Below are positions 45,268-55,109 of a stretch of 64,000 nucleotides of DNA, in pieces (position 1 is the first letter of the stretch; each line of letters begins with the position of its first letter). Position numbers and translations under genes: made by a program. The notes beneath the pieces are model-generated. The model had not been told where the DNA came from and did not search any database. It was given only the letters and a program-made list of their open reading frames with translations. The stretch covers positions 2,604,001 to 2,668,000 of the forward strand of contig OY970294.1 of the NCBI GenBank assembly GCA_963716125.1, written 5' to 3'. Origin of the DNA: Acidiluteibacter sp963716125. Its GTDB lineage: Bacteria; Bacteroidota; Bacteroidia; Flavobacteriales_E; Vicingaceae.

Positions 45268-48200
45268 CTATCTTCCTAATTGTCGTAAAAACATATCTTT
45301 TTTACGAACATTTCCATACATATAGGTAAATGGTTCCTCTTTTCTTGCCACATCTGCTTTTCTATTATCATCTTTAACAGATTTTACTTGATTGTTAAAA
45401 TCATCATTAGAAGAAACGACTTGCATCAATCCTCTTCTATAATTAAAGTAATACCAATTATTTTCATCTATTTCTAAATACATGTCCAAAATGTCTCCTC
45501 CCCGTTTTTTAGTCACCATCACTACTCCATTAATGTATTTATTCACTTCCTCTTTACCAATATTCGAAATACCTAATCCACCAAATGACACAAAGGTATT
45601 CTCTTGCTCATTCCATTTGAATTTAATATCATTAAATACAATTCGCTGATTCAATTCATTAGGAATACGTTTAAACTTGCCATTTAAACTCAATTGAGAT
45701 ATCAGTTTGTCAGCTTCATCAATCGGAATAATTTCTCGGAGACCTTTTTCAAAAAATTCTCTCGATAAATCAACAGGTTGTAGACTGATGTTTTCATTGA
45801 TATGATCTGCCATCTTTTTCATGCTATTATCATCAAAATGGAAATCTAATGCCATCATAAAGTCACCTACAATATCTTTGTCTACTTGATTGTGCACCAA
45901 ACTTCCAACTGTGGTCATTTTAACTTGGCCCATATCACCTCCTAAGTCTACTCTACCTTCTCCATAAACCTTGCAATCATTTAAATTTAAGCTTAAATAA
46001 TTACCTGGTCTATCCATGGCTTTCAATTTTTCTTTGGTACTTATTTCATATTGATTCTTTGCTTTATTAAAGAATAAGAAGCCATAAGCCGGAATCAATT
46101 CTCTATCACTGTGAAATACTTTTTGAGATAAGAATGCCGAATAAATAAACATCGTATCTGTATTTAAATTGATACTTGCTGATAAGATGGTTTTATTAAT
46201 ATCTACGATTCCAGTATCGATAGGAATGTAAATTTCGTTTGGATCAATTTCAGACCTAAATCTTAACCAACTCTTACCAATATCGCTACAATCATGATTG
46301 ATACGAACGCCACCATCAAAGATCAAAAATTCATTGTTGGCATATAAATCTACTTCTCCTTTAAACGCATATTGACTGCTCAATGTAAATAATGGATCAT
46401 CTTCTATTACACCATGAGCAGTAGTTTGCCCTGTAGTATCCACTATAATCTCTTGCAAATAAATTGGAATTTTATTGGCACTTTCATCGACGTAATCAAT
46501 ATAACCAGAACCAAAATACTTCTTTCTTCCTTCAATTTTCACATTGGCATTGTATATATTGTGAAATTCTGTAACCGCGTTGGCAATAATTCCTGCATTT
46601 TCTAGTGTTTGCATATCCGCAGCTTTATTGATTACAATCAATCCACTATCAGGAATAATTTTAGCATCTGCTGAATTAATAAACTGAACATCAAATGCTT
46701 GAATTATATGTTTCCTAGAATCAAATCTTGCTAATGGAGAATAAAAAAACAAGCTATCTTGTTCAGGATTGGTGGAAACAAACCTAGAACCTTCTAACTT
46801 AACATCAGCAGACACTTGGGTTTGAGCTTCACCTGTAAAATCAATTATACCGCTATCCATATACCATTTAAACTCTTGCATATAACACAAATATTGGTTT
46901 ACAGGGAAGAATATAGGGTCATTATCTCCATTGGGTTTAAATTCAGCAAAGCGACCTTCATAATCTACATGCGCTTTAACATTGGAGGTGTTTAAAGCAA
47001 AGCCACTTTGATTAACTTCTGTATTCTGTTCAATTAATTCAAAATCTGCAGTATCTGCATCAAAAACAACATTTTTGAATTTAAATAATTTTGATGTTAA
47101 GTTTGCATCTTTAAATTTATACAATCCGTTGGCTGTTAATCCATTTGGACGCAAAGCCGACGTTCCAACAAATTTAGATTGCATATCATACATTGCTAAG
47201 AATTTATCTCCTTTAGCTGTTGTATAAAATACTTCTTTTTGAGGCTCCCATTTTATATCCACACTATCGCCTTTCATCGGCGGAAACTCAGTTCCCGTTT
47301 TAACTTCAGCCAATACATGAGATTTTGCTAGTCCTTCCACCGATTCTGGATAAAATCTAAAATCATCACCAATAGTTGTAGAAGTAAGGTATTCTAATGT
47401 TCCTCCGCCTCTTAAACCTTTATTAGAAAGTCGCACTTCATCAGTAAACTGTCCTTTACCACCATATGCTGGATATCCTCCTGGTGGAGTTTTTGTTATA
47501 AATCCAAGCGACATATCCTTTTGAACTGTTAATGATTGGTCAAATTCAGGGAAAATATTAGAAGTAAATGAACCATCAAACTTTAAACGATCATTGGTAA
47601 AATTATCTAAACTATCTATTTTAAAAGGATTTACTCTAAAATAAAAATTATCTCTTTTATATACGCCACCCTCTACTTCATTCTTATCATAATATACATA
47701 AGAATCATTAAAACTGTTGATGATAGGATATTCAGGAAACTCCTTTAATCCGGATTTATTCTCAAAATTATCAATAAGCAATTCAGCGCTCATGCCTTCT
47801 AATACAGAGCGTACATCTTTTAATATTGGATTGCCAAAACGGTCTACTTCCTCTGAAAATGCTCTTAATTTTAAAGAATCTACGTTGGTTAAATTTATTT
47901 TAAATTGTTGATAATCAAAAGAAAACTCTTTCCCATAAAAAGAGAAAATATCTACCGCTTTAACTTGACCACCGAAAGTAAAAAAGCGATCTTTTTTCAT
48001 CACAATTCTTTGTTCAGATGGAATTATAAATACTTTTTGAGAATCACTCAATAAAATACCTTCTACCCCATTAATGGTTAAATCGAAGTTTAATAAATTT
48101 AGTGTTGCATTGTCTTTTCCTTCAATATTTGAATTAATAGAAATTACATCATAATCTATCTTTCCAAAACTAGATTGAACGTACTGTGTTAATCTTTTCT

Positions 48201-49716
48201 TCACATAAAAAGTACCTTTCTTAAAGTTATACTTCAAAAAACCTTTCGTGGCTAAAAACATGGCCATATTTTTAGCATCAGCATCACTTATTCGCATAAA
48301 ATAGCTCAGCTGCTCAATGGTTAAATCTCTTGAGTCCTCTCTATCCGAAAGTTTTTGAATTTCTAATAATGGATTGCGTTCTCCCCTTCCTTGCAAATAT
48401 TGATATTCGGAAAGTTTAAAAAAATTGTCAGAGGTAAAGCTCGCTTCAGTCCTGGTGCTTCCCACCAGTCGAGTCATTTTTATTTGTGGTTCTTCTTGGT
48501 TCCAACTTAAGAGCTCAAAATCCATATCAATCTTATGAAATGAATCGAAATAAGGAGAAATCGCTAAACCTTGATTATCTCTATACAATGAAATTTGTTT
48601 GTCTTTCATCATAAATTTAAAATTCAAACCTGGGTGATAAATCGAATCTTGATTTAAATAAAAACTCGTGGCTGCATTGTCTGATACTATTTTATCGGGT
48701 GTAATTACAAATACCTTAGAAGAAGCTCTTAAGAATAAAGTATCTTCTCTTAGAAATTCTAGAATAGCATCTAATTTTTCATCTCCACTTCCATAAAATT
48801 TTGAACCATTCATACTAAAACCACCTTTGTAATTTACTGCAGGTGCTATATTGGTAATTTCTATTCGTTTATCATAAGAATCAAAACGCGGATAAGTCGA
48901 TTTATCTTGATTATTATTGGCTTGAATTTTATCTTCTAACCTTCCTAAAAGTGGTTTATCAAAATAAAATGAATTATAGAAAAGTACAGAATCAGCTGTG
49001 TATGAATATGTTTTGGTAATTATTTTATAATTCCGAACTTCTGCATACACTTCATCATCTAACAATCCAGCCTTTTGCCAATCTACCTCTCCTCCATGCC
49101 CAATCCACAAATCTTCCGTAGGATAATAAACGCCTTTTGTGTTTTTAATTTTCATGCTATCATCTTTAGCAAAACAAATTAAGTCAAGTGATTCAAAAGT
49201 AATTTTAGGTAAACTATCATAGCCAAAAACATAATTATTGTTGTTGGCAGACCATTTTGTAGAGGCAGAAATATACATGGCATTTTCAGAGAAAAGTCCA
49301 TTACTAAAGGTTAAATAATCAGAAAACTTACGTTTATTTCTATCATTTAATAACCTTTGAAGTGTTGATTGCCATAATTCAAAACTCTTTTCAGTTTGAA
49401 AGTCAGAAGTTACGAAACTACCAACAGTATATAAATAATTTCTAAAGTCAGGAAAAGCCCGCATCTTTTTTTGCAACATTAAATTACTGATAGAATAAAC
49501 ACCTTTACGTTGTTCTTCAGAAAAATAGCCACCATACCATACCATTTCAAACTGTTTCATAAAGTCTTTTCCTTCCTTTCGAGCATTAGAAAGATAAGAC
49601 TCCATTGCATTGAAAAACTCAATAGAATCAGATGGGAAACTATTCTGTGCTTTAAGCTTGGCAGGATAAACTATATATGCTATTGCAATAATTAAGATTA
49701 AGGCTAGTTTTTTCAT
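45268..49716 (-). CDS. Large secreted beta-repeat protein of unknown function
   Basis: Protein of 1482 residues with signal peptide MKKLALILIIAIAYIVYPAK ending KAQ. I do not recognise a named family. The whole mature part is repetitive beta structure in which short strands describe regularly spaced turns (ADAKIIPDSGLIVINKAADM, NAVTEFHNIYNANVKIEGRK, KYFGSGYIDYVDE), recalling the OstA/LptA or AsmA-like ladder of envelope bridge proteins. The end is soluble and basic. It starts one base after the prmA stop and closes a six-gene operon. The 1803-residue protein follows 209 bp downstream. A structural role in envelope or gliding is only a guess. Confidence 0.7.
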   Translation of the reverse strand: MKKLALILIIAIAYIVYPAKLKAQNSFPSDSIEFFNAMESYLSNARKEGKDFMKQFEMVWYGGYFSEEQRKGVYSISNLMLQKKMRAFPDFRNYLYTVGSFVTSDFQTEKSFELWQSTLQRLLNDRNKRKFSDYLTFSNGLFSENAMYISASTKWSANNNNYVFGYDSLPKITFESLDLICFAKDDSMKIKNTKGVYYPTEDLWIGHGGEVDWQKAGLLDDEVYAEVRNYKIITKTYSYTADSVLFYNSFYFDKPLLGRLEDKIQANNNQDKSTYPRFDSYDKRIEITNIAPAVNYKGGFSMNGSKFYGSGDEKLDAILEFLREDTLFLRASSKVFVITPDKIVSDNAATSFYLNQDSIYHPGLNFKFMMKDKQISLYRDNQGLAISPYFDSFHKIDMDFELLSWNQEEPQIKMTRLVGSTRTEASFTSDNFFKLSEYQYLQGRGERNPLLEIQKLSDREDSRDLTIEQLSYFMRISDADAKNMAMFLATKGFLKYNFKKGTFYVKKRLTQYVQSSFGKIDYDVISINSNIEGKDNATLNLLNFDLTINGVEGILLSDSQKVFIIPSEQRIVMKKDRFFTFGGQVKAVDIFSFYGKEFSFDYQQFKINLTNVDSLKLRAFSEEVDRFGNPILKDVRSVLEGMSAELLIDNFENKSGLKEFPEYPIINSFNDSYVYYDKNEVEGGVYKRDNFYFRVNPFKIDSLDNFTNDRLKFDGSFTSNIFPEFDQSLTVQKDMSLGFITKTPPGGYPAYGGKGQFTDEVRLSNKGLRGGGTLEYLTSTTIGDDFRFYPESVEGLAKSHVLAEVKTGTEFPPMKGDSVDIKWEPQKEVFYTTAKGDKFLAMYDMQSKFVGTSALRPNGLTANGLYKFKDANLTSKLFKFKNVVFDADTADFELIEQNTEVNQSGFALNTSNVKAHVDYEGRFAEFKPNGDNDPIFFPVNQYLCYMQEFKWYMDSGIIDFTGEAQTQVSADVKLEGSRFVSTNPEQDSLFFYSPLARFDSRKHIIQAFDVQFINSADAKIIPDSGLIVINKAADMQTLENAGIIANAVTEFHNIYNANVKIEGRKKYFGSGYIDYVDESANKIPIYLQEIIVDTTGQTTAHGVIEDDPLFTLSSQYAFKGEVDLYANNEFLIFDGGVRINHDCSDIGKSWLRFRSEIDPNEIYIPIDTGIVDINKTILSASINLNTDTMFIYSAFLSQKVFHSDRELIPAYGFLFFNKAKNQYEISTKEKLKAMDRPGNYLSLNLNDCKVYGEGRVDLGGDMGQVKMTTVGSLVHNQVDKDIVGDFMMALDFHFDDNSMKKMADHINENISLQPVDLSREFFEKGLREIIPIDEADKLISQLSLNGKFKRIPNELNQRIVFNDIKFKWNEQENTFVSFGGLGISNIGKEEVNKYINGVVMVTKKRGGDILDMYLEIDENNWYYFNYRRGLMQVVSSNDDFNNQVKSVKDDNRKADVARKEEPFTYMYGNVRKKDMFLRQLGR

Positions 49717-49717
49717 A

Positions 49718-50551
49718 TTAATTTTTTATATAATGGAGTGCGCACCAATTATTACGTTCAATTTTATTCAGCTTTTTCATATTTAAACTTTCTAACTTTT
49801 GATTCAATTGCTCAAAATCAGTCACAAAAAAGCCACTTAAAAGAATTTCACCTTTTGGGTTTAGTGCATTAACATAACTTTCCATATCATTTAAAAGTAT
49901 GTTTCTATTAATATTAGCTAATATAATATCAAATTTCTGATTTCCTATTTGTTCTGCTCCACCCTTTGAAACTACAATAGATTCCGCATTATTTCTATCC
50001 ATATTTTCTAAGGTATTTTCATATGCCCATTCGTCGATGTCAATAGCCACAATAGGGTTAGCTTGAAGCGCATGAGCCAATATTGCAAGCACACCAGTTC
50101 CACAACCCATATCTAAAATAGCCTTATTTTTAAAAACCATAACTTCCATTAAACTAATAATCATATAAGTAGTATCATGATGCCCTGTCCCGAAGCTCAT
50201 TTTTGGCTCAATAAGTATACTGTGTTTGATTGAAGAATCTACCTCATGAAAAGGCGCAATAATTTCACAAAAGGCATTAACTTGCACTTTTGGAAAGTTT
50301 TTTTCCCATTCGGCATTCCAGTTTTGCGGTGGTATTTTCGTTATTTGATAACTGATGGTTGCATCTTCCAAGCTAAATAAATAAATATTTTTCAATTGAA
50401 GCTCATCAAAATCAGTTTCATTGATATATGCTTTGATGAGATTTTCTTCTTCCATAAAACTTTCAAAACCTATTTCTCCCAATTCATATATAAGAATATC
50501 CTTATATATTTCCATTGGCGAAAGCTCAAATTGAATTTCTAAATAATTCAT
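49718..50551 (-). CDS. prmA: Ribosomal protein L11 methyltransferase
   Basis: SAM-dependent methylase of 277 residues that trimethylates L11. It has the N-terminal substrate-recognition domain (YLEIQFELSPMEIYKDILIY) and a class I fold with ILDMGCGTGVLAILA and the acidic VAIDIDEWA. The PrmA motif is in PKMSFGTGHHDTTYMIISLM, and the late motif is FDIILANINRNILLNDM. Its stop is one base before the large secreted protein gene and it is contiguous with tpiA. Confidence 0.9.
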   Translation of the reverse strand: MNYLEIQFELSPMEIYKDILIYELGEIGFESFMEEENLIKAYINETDFDELQLKNIYLFSLEDATISYQITKIPPQNWNAEWEKNFPKVQVNAFCEIIAPFHEVDSSIKHSILIEPKMSFGTGHHDTTYMIISLMEVMVFKNKAILDMGCGTGVLAILAHALQANPIVAIDIDEWAYENTLENMDRNNAESIVVSKGGAEQIGNQKFDIILANINRNILLNDMESYVNALNPKGEILLSGFFVTDFEQLNQKLESLNMKKLNKIERNNWCALHYIKN

Positions 50552-51301
50552 TTAAAAAGAATTTACAATTTTCATAAAATCATCATACTTTAAGCTTGCA
50601 CCACCAATTAATCCACCATCAATATCAGCTTGGCTGAATAATTCCTTAGCATTGGTAGGATTGCAACTTCCACCGTATAAAATTGAAATAGAATTTGCTG
50701 TTTCCTCATTGTATTTTTTTGCAATTAATTGACGAATAAATGCGTGAACTTCTTGCGCTTGATTTGTAGTTGCAGTTTTACCAGTTCCAATAGCCCATAC
50801 TGGCTCGTAAGCTATTACTACTTTCTTGATTTCATCTTCATTCAAATGAAATAAAACTTCACTTATTTGTTGTTCAATCACATTAAATTGCTCATTGGCT
50901 TCTCTTTGTTCTAGTGATTCTCCACAGCAATAAACAGGAAATAATTTAGCTCTTAAAGCTGCATTAATTTTTTTTACTAATAAATCACTATCTTCATTAA
51001 AGTAGTGTCTTCTTTCTGAGTGACCTACTAGAGCGTATTCCGTTCCAATTGAAGCAATCATTTCTGCAGAAACCTCTCCTGTAAATGCCCCACTTATCTC
51101 CGGATGAAAATTTTGAGCACCAACAGCTAAACCTCTGGTGGTATATTCCCTAGCCATATCCAAATAGGTGGCAGGTGGAAATATAATTACTTCCACAGGT
51201 GGATCAAAAACTACTTGTTTATCAATTTCCATTATTAATTCCAAGGCTTCCAAAATCTTCAAATTCATTTTCCAATTTCCGGCTACAATTTTCTTTCTCA
51301 T
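50552..51301 (-). CDS. tpiA: Triose-phosphate isomerase
   Basis: Glycolytic enzyme of 249 residues interconverting dihydroxyacetone phosphate and glyceraldehyde 3-phosphate. It shows the catalytic Lys in VAGNWKMN (6-13), His in VGHSERRHYF, Glu in VIAYEPVWAIGTGKTATTNQ, and the phosphate loop YGGSCNP near the C-terminus. Everything needed is present. It is directly joined to prmA and preceded by an ABC permease gene. Confidence 0.96.
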   Translation of the reverse strand: MRKKIVAGNWKMNLKILEALELIMEIDKQVVFDPPVEVIIFPPATYLDMAREYTTRGLAVGAQNFHPEISGAFTGEVSAEMIASIGTEYALVGHSERRHYFNEDSDLLVKKINAALRAKLFPVYCCGESLEQREANEQFNVIEQQISEVLFHLNEDEIKKVVIAYEPVWAIGTGKTATTNQAQEVHAFIRQLIAKKYNEETANSISILYGGSCNPTNAKELFSQADIDGGLIGGASLKYDDFMKIVNSF

Positions 51302-51312
51302 CTTTTTATTAT

Positions 51313-52389
51313 TTAATTAACTCTCACTCTTGGATCTAAAACTCCATATAGAATGTCTACAATAATATTAATTACTACAAAAATAACTGCTATTACTAAT
51401 ACAGCGCCCATAACAACAGGTAAATCGTACTTTTCTAATGCATTTACTATTTCCCACCCTATTCCTTTCCAAGCAAATACTATCTCCACAAACACTGCTC
51501 CTGCCATTAAACTGGCAAACATTCCTGAAACTGCAGTCAAAACTGGATTTAACGCATTTTTTAAAGCATGCTTTAAAATTACAGTTTTTGTTTTTAACCC
51601 TTTAGCTTTTGCCGTTCGAATGTAATCTTGACTCATTACTTCCAACATAGAATTTCTACTCAATTGAACAATTACAGACAATGGTCTAATTCCTAAAGTA
51701 ATGGCAGGTAAAATCAAATTGGCTAAAGCTAAATGCTCTCCCCTACCTAAATCATCTACTTCATATAAACTTCCTGTCATATCCAAACCTGTATAACTGG
51801 ACAATAAAAATCCAAATATCCAAGCTAAAATAATACCAACAAAAAATGAAGGCAACGCCATACCTGAAGTAGCTAATATTAAGCTAATTCTATCCAACCA
51901 ACCGTCTTTATAAATTGCTGAAATAATCCCCAAACTAATTCCAAAAAAAGTGGCAATTAGAATAGCTGCAATAGCTAAAACAGTAGTTTCAGGCAGCGTC
52001 TCTCCAATAATTTCATTGACCTTTTTCTGGCTTTGATAAGATCTTCTTAGATAGGGAATCTTAGCAACAAAAATGAATTCATTTCCCAATGAAAATAACT
52101 TTTGTGCTGTGTACTTATCTGGATTTAAATAAAGCATACTTCCTTCATTTTTAGAATGAATAGACAGCGGCATTAAATCATTAACATACAAAAAATATTG
52201 AACAGGCAGCGATTCATTTAAACCCAAATCTTTGTTGATGGCTTCAATAGAAGTTTGATCTGCCCTTTGACCCAACATCATACGAGCAGGATCACCAGGA
52301 AGTACATTAAATAAAAAAAACACTACAGTAACTACACCGGCTAAAACCAGTAAACCATAAGCTATTCTCTTAATTATAAATTTATACAC
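51313..52389 (-). CDS. Oligopeptide/dipeptide-type ABC transporter permease
   Basis: Inner-membrane permease of 358 residues of the DppB/OppB type. The N-terminal signature IIKRIAYGLLVLAGVVTVVF and FNVLPGDPARMMLGQRAD are followed by six hydrophobic segments. The coupling motif EVMSQDYIRTAKAKGLKTKT contacts the ATPase. The usual partner genes (DppC permease, ATPases, binding protein) are not beside it, so they must lie elsewhere. Peptide substrate is inferred. It is in the operon between the DoxX-type protein and tpiA. Confidence 0.88.
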   Translation of the reverse strand: MYKFIIKRIAYGLLVLAGVVTVVFFLFNVLPGDPARMMLGQRADQTSIEAINKDLGLNESLPVQYFLYVNDLMPLSIHSKNEGSMLYLNPDKYTAQKLFSLGNEFIFVAKIPYLRRSYQSQKKVNEIIGETLPETTVLAIAAILIATFFGISLGIISAIYKDGWLDRISLILATSGMALPSFFVGIILAWIFGFLLSSYTGLDMTGSLYEVDDLGRGEHLALANLILPAITLGIRPLSVIVQLSRNSMLEVMSQDYIRTAKAKGLKTKTVILKHALKNALNPVLTAVSGMFASLMAGAVFVEIVFAWKGIGWEIVNALEKYDLPVVMGAVLVIAVIFVVINIIVDILYGVLDPRVRVN

Positions 52390-52392
52390 GAC

Positions 52393-53661
52393 CTATTTCG
52401 TCAAATATTTTTCATTTACTTTTTGAAAGTCAGGAATATCGTTATTATGCCATTTGGCTATAACTGTACCTTTTTTTAACAATATCAAACCGGGATTAGA
52501 CCTAATAATTGTTTTTAAAACGATACCATCAGTGGTATTAATTGGAAAAGGTGTTTGATATTGATGTCTAAATTCCTCTTTTAACTCATAATTGGCAGCA
52601 CTTAAACCCATAAATGGAATTCCCATTTCATCTGACTTATTTGCAAATTCTACAATTTGCTCCATATTATCAGTATTCGTTTTATTCAAATCATACATAA
52701 TTAAAAGGAAAGTTACATCTTCAGATAACACTGTTTCAGTAATATCATCACCTCTTTCATTCACAATGGATAAATCGGTAATTTTAGCAACATCCCCTTC
52801 TTTTATCAATACACTTTCGGTGTTCACCCATTCCCAATTTTCATCATCCCAAGGGTAATTATCTTGGTTGAAATCTTTCACTTCACCGGTAGTTTTGTTT
52901 TTGTAAGTCAAAATAGTTTCATAAACAGGCTGAACTGCATTTTCAGGCAATGTCATTTGTTCAGGAAGATTTTTTCCAACAGCATAAGGCCTAAAATCTC
53001 TTGCCGGTAAATGCCAAACGGCGTTAATAGAAAAAACAGTACTCGCTATTAAAGATATTGTTACCGCCATTACTGCGTTTTTAGATGCATCAAATAGGAA
53101 TAAAATTAAAGCTACTGTAAATATTCCTAAAGTTAAAATTAGTGGAAAATTCCAAGTTAATTCATAAGATAACCAACCCATTACTAAAGCTGAAATAAAT
53201 GCATAAAACAACAAAGGCTGCATTTTTTCAAAAGGTTTAATACTGTTTCTGTAAAAGAAAATCAATAAAATAAAGACTAATAAAACCAAATCTTTATAGA
53301 ATGATTGCCAAGGAGTAAGTGGTATAGCATCTCCAAAACAACCACATGATCGCACGATTTCAAAAATTGCTGATGCACCTGTTAATACTGTGAAGAATAA
53401 AATCATAGCTAATAAAGTCCAACTTACCGTTTTCATTTTATAACCTACTAATACAGCTGCACCCAATACAATTTCTAAGATACATAATATGGCAGCAATT
53501 GGCATTGCAAAATCCATCAACCATCCCCAGTCCATGCCAAATTCAACAAAGTATTCATGCAATTTATAGGAAAAACCTAAGGGATCGTTTGCTTTTACAA
53601 TACCTGAAAATATAAATAAATTTCCAACAATTAATCGGGCAATGTGTAATATAAATTTCAT
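52393..53661 (-). CDS. BT_3928-type DoxX/MauE membrane protein with thioredoxin-like domain
   Basis: Protein of 422 residues. The N-terminal half has DoxX/MauE-type membrane helices (LIVGNLFIFSGIVKANDPLG; EIVLGAAVLVGYKM). CGCFG in EIVRSCGCFGDAIPLTP is a likely redox-active Cys motif. The C-terminal domain (VTFLLIMYDLNKTNTDNMEQ, PGLILLKKGTVIAKWHNNDI) has a thioredoxin-like fold without a CxxC. Such proteins are thought to handle electrons or disulfides in the Bacteroidota envelope. It follows the DUF1599 gene by 12 bp and precedes the permease by 3 bp, an order common in the phylum. Confidence 0.82.
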   Translation of the reverse strand: MKFILHIARLIVGNLFIFSGIVKANDPLGFSYKLHEYFVEFGMDWGWLMDFAMPIAAILCILEIVLGAAVLVGYKMKTVSWTLLAMILFFTVLTGASAIFEIVRSCGCFGDAIPLTPWQSFYKDLVLLVFILLIFFYRNSIKPFEKMQPLLFYAFISALVMGWLSYELTWNFPLILTLGIFTVALILFLFDASKNAVMAVTISLIASTVFSINAVWHLPARDFRPYAVGKNLPEQMTLPENAVQPVYETILTYKNKTTGEVKDFNQDNYPWDDENWEWVNTESVLIKEGDVAKITDLSIVNERGDDITETVLSEDVTFLLIMYDLNKTNTDNMEQIVEFANKSDEMGIPFMGLSAANYELKEEFRHQYQTPFPINTTDGIVLKTIIRSNPGLILLKKGTVIAKWHNNDIPDFQKVNEKYLTK

Positions 53662-53673
53662 CTAATCAGTTTT

Positions 53674-54210
53674 TTAGTTATTTAATTTAATCAATGCAAA
53701 TACAGCATAATTCAACATATCTATATAGTTGGCGTCAATCCCCTCCGAAATTAAGGTTTTTCCTTGGTTTTGCTCAATTTGTTTGATACGTAATATTTTT
53801 TGTAAAATCATATCCGTTAATGAACTAATACGCATTTCACGCCATGCCTCATCATAATCATGGTTTTTATTCATCATTAATTCTTTAGCAGTATTGGCAT
53901 GTGCGTGATATATATCAGACAATTTGTTTTCTTCCATCTTTTGTTCTTCCGACACACCTAATTCCAATTGAACAAGCGCCATAATAGAATAATTAACGAT
54001 AGCAATAAATTCAGTTTCTACTCCTTCATCCACCTTACTCATTCCTTTCTCTTCAATACTTCTAATGCGCTTAGCCTTAATATATAACTGATCAGTTAAA
54101 GAGGATGTGCGAAGAATTCTCCATGCAGTTCCATAATCTTTGCTTTTTTTACTAAATATGTCGAAGCATTTCTTTATTATTGAATCATATTGTTCAGCAG
54201 TATTATTCAT
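53674..54210 (-). CDS. DUF1599 protein with duplicated domain
   Basis: Cytoplasmic protein of 178 residues made of two similar helical halves: SKKSKDYGTAWRILRTSSLT and MNKNHDYDEAWREMRISSLT, each followed by an IK-RI--IE segment and by a FIAIVNYSIMALVQL or YIDMLNYAVFALIKL end. This is the DUF1599 (nucleotide modification-associated domain 1) signature, present twice. The family function is unknown. First gene of the operon and divergent from folP across 32 bp. Confidence 0.85.
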   Translation of the reverse strand: MNNTAEQYDSIIKKCFDIFSKKSKDYGTAWRILRTSSLTDQLYIKAKRIRSIEEKGMSKVDEGVETEFIAIVNYSIMALVQLELGVSEEQKMEENKLSDIYHAHANTAKELMMNKNHDYDEAWREMRISSLTDMILQKILRIKQIEQNQGKTLISEGIDANYIDMLNYAVFALIKLNN

Positions 54211-54242
54211 TTTAAACTTTTATATAAATCAGTCTATTTTAG

Positions 54243-55100
54243 ATGACGAAAGATAGTGTTTTTTCTAAGAAATTAAGTCTTAATTGTAATGGTAATTTAA
54301 TTGATTTATCCACACCGATAGTGATGGGAATAATCAATCTTACCCCTGATTCTTTCTATGATGGAGATAAAAATAAGCGTCTGGATGAGATTTTAAAAAA
54401 AGCTGAACAGCATCTAAATGAAGGAGCTACCATATTGGATTTGGGAGCAATGAGTACACGACCCAATGCAGAAGAGATAACTGTTGAAGAAGAAAAAAAT
54501 CGTTTGATAAAGCCATTGAATGAAATTGTTAAAAAGTTTCCAAATGCAGTCATTTCGGTAGATACTTATCGTGCAGAAATAGCGCAATTAGCGGCAGAAA
54601 ACGGTGCCCAAATCATCAATGATATTTCGGGAGGTACTTTTGATAAAAATATGTTTGATACGATAGCTCGATTAAAAGTGCCTTATGTTTTAATGCATAT
54701 ACTTGGAAAACCTAAAACAATGCAACAAAATCCTACTTACAAAGATGTAGTAGCAGAAATTTACTACTTTATGAATGAGCAATTGCAAAAATTAAAGCTT
54801 TTAGGTGTTTCAGATGTTATAATAGATGTAGGTTTTGGATTTGGAAAAGATCTTCATCATAATTATGAATTATTAAAACATTTAAAAGACTTTGAAAGTT
54901 TGGGTTTTCCTATACTTGCAGGAATTTCCCGAAAAGGCATGATATGGAAATTATTAGAAAATACCCCAAAAGAAGCTTTGAATGGCAGTTCGGTTGCAAA
55001 CACTATTGCATTGCTAAATGGAGCAAAAATATTAAGAGTACATGACACAAAAGAAGCAATTGAGGCAATTAAAATTGTAAACTTTTATCAAAAGAATTAA
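54243..55100 (+). CDS. folP: Dihydropteroate synthase
   Basis: Folate-pathway enzyme of 285 residues joining p-aminobenzoate to the pterin pyrophosphate. Visible are VMGIINLTPDSFYDG (pterin loop 1), ATILDLGAMSTRPNAEEI, VISVDTYRAEIAQLAAENGA, IINDISGG, PYVLMHILGKPKTMQQNPTY and LAGISRKGMIWKLL. All three binding loops are present. It is followed 9 bp later by cdaA, and the folP-cdaA pairing is a frequent arrangement in Bacteroidota. Confidence 0.95.
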   Translation: MTKDSVFSKKLSLNCNGNLIDLSTPIVMGIINLTPDSFYDGDKNKRLDEILKKAEQHLNEGATILDLGAMSTRPNAEEITVEEEKNRLIKPLNEIVKKFPNAVISVDTYRAEIAQLAAENGAQIINDISGGTFDKNMFDTIARLKVPYVLMHILGKPKTMQQNPTYKDVVAEIYYFMNEQLQKLKLLGVSDVIIDVGFGFGKDLHHNYELLKHLKDFESLGFPILAGISRKGMIWKLLENTPKEALNGSSVANTIALLNGAKILRVHDTKEAIEAIKIVNFYQKN

Positions 55101-55109
55101 TTTTAGCGA

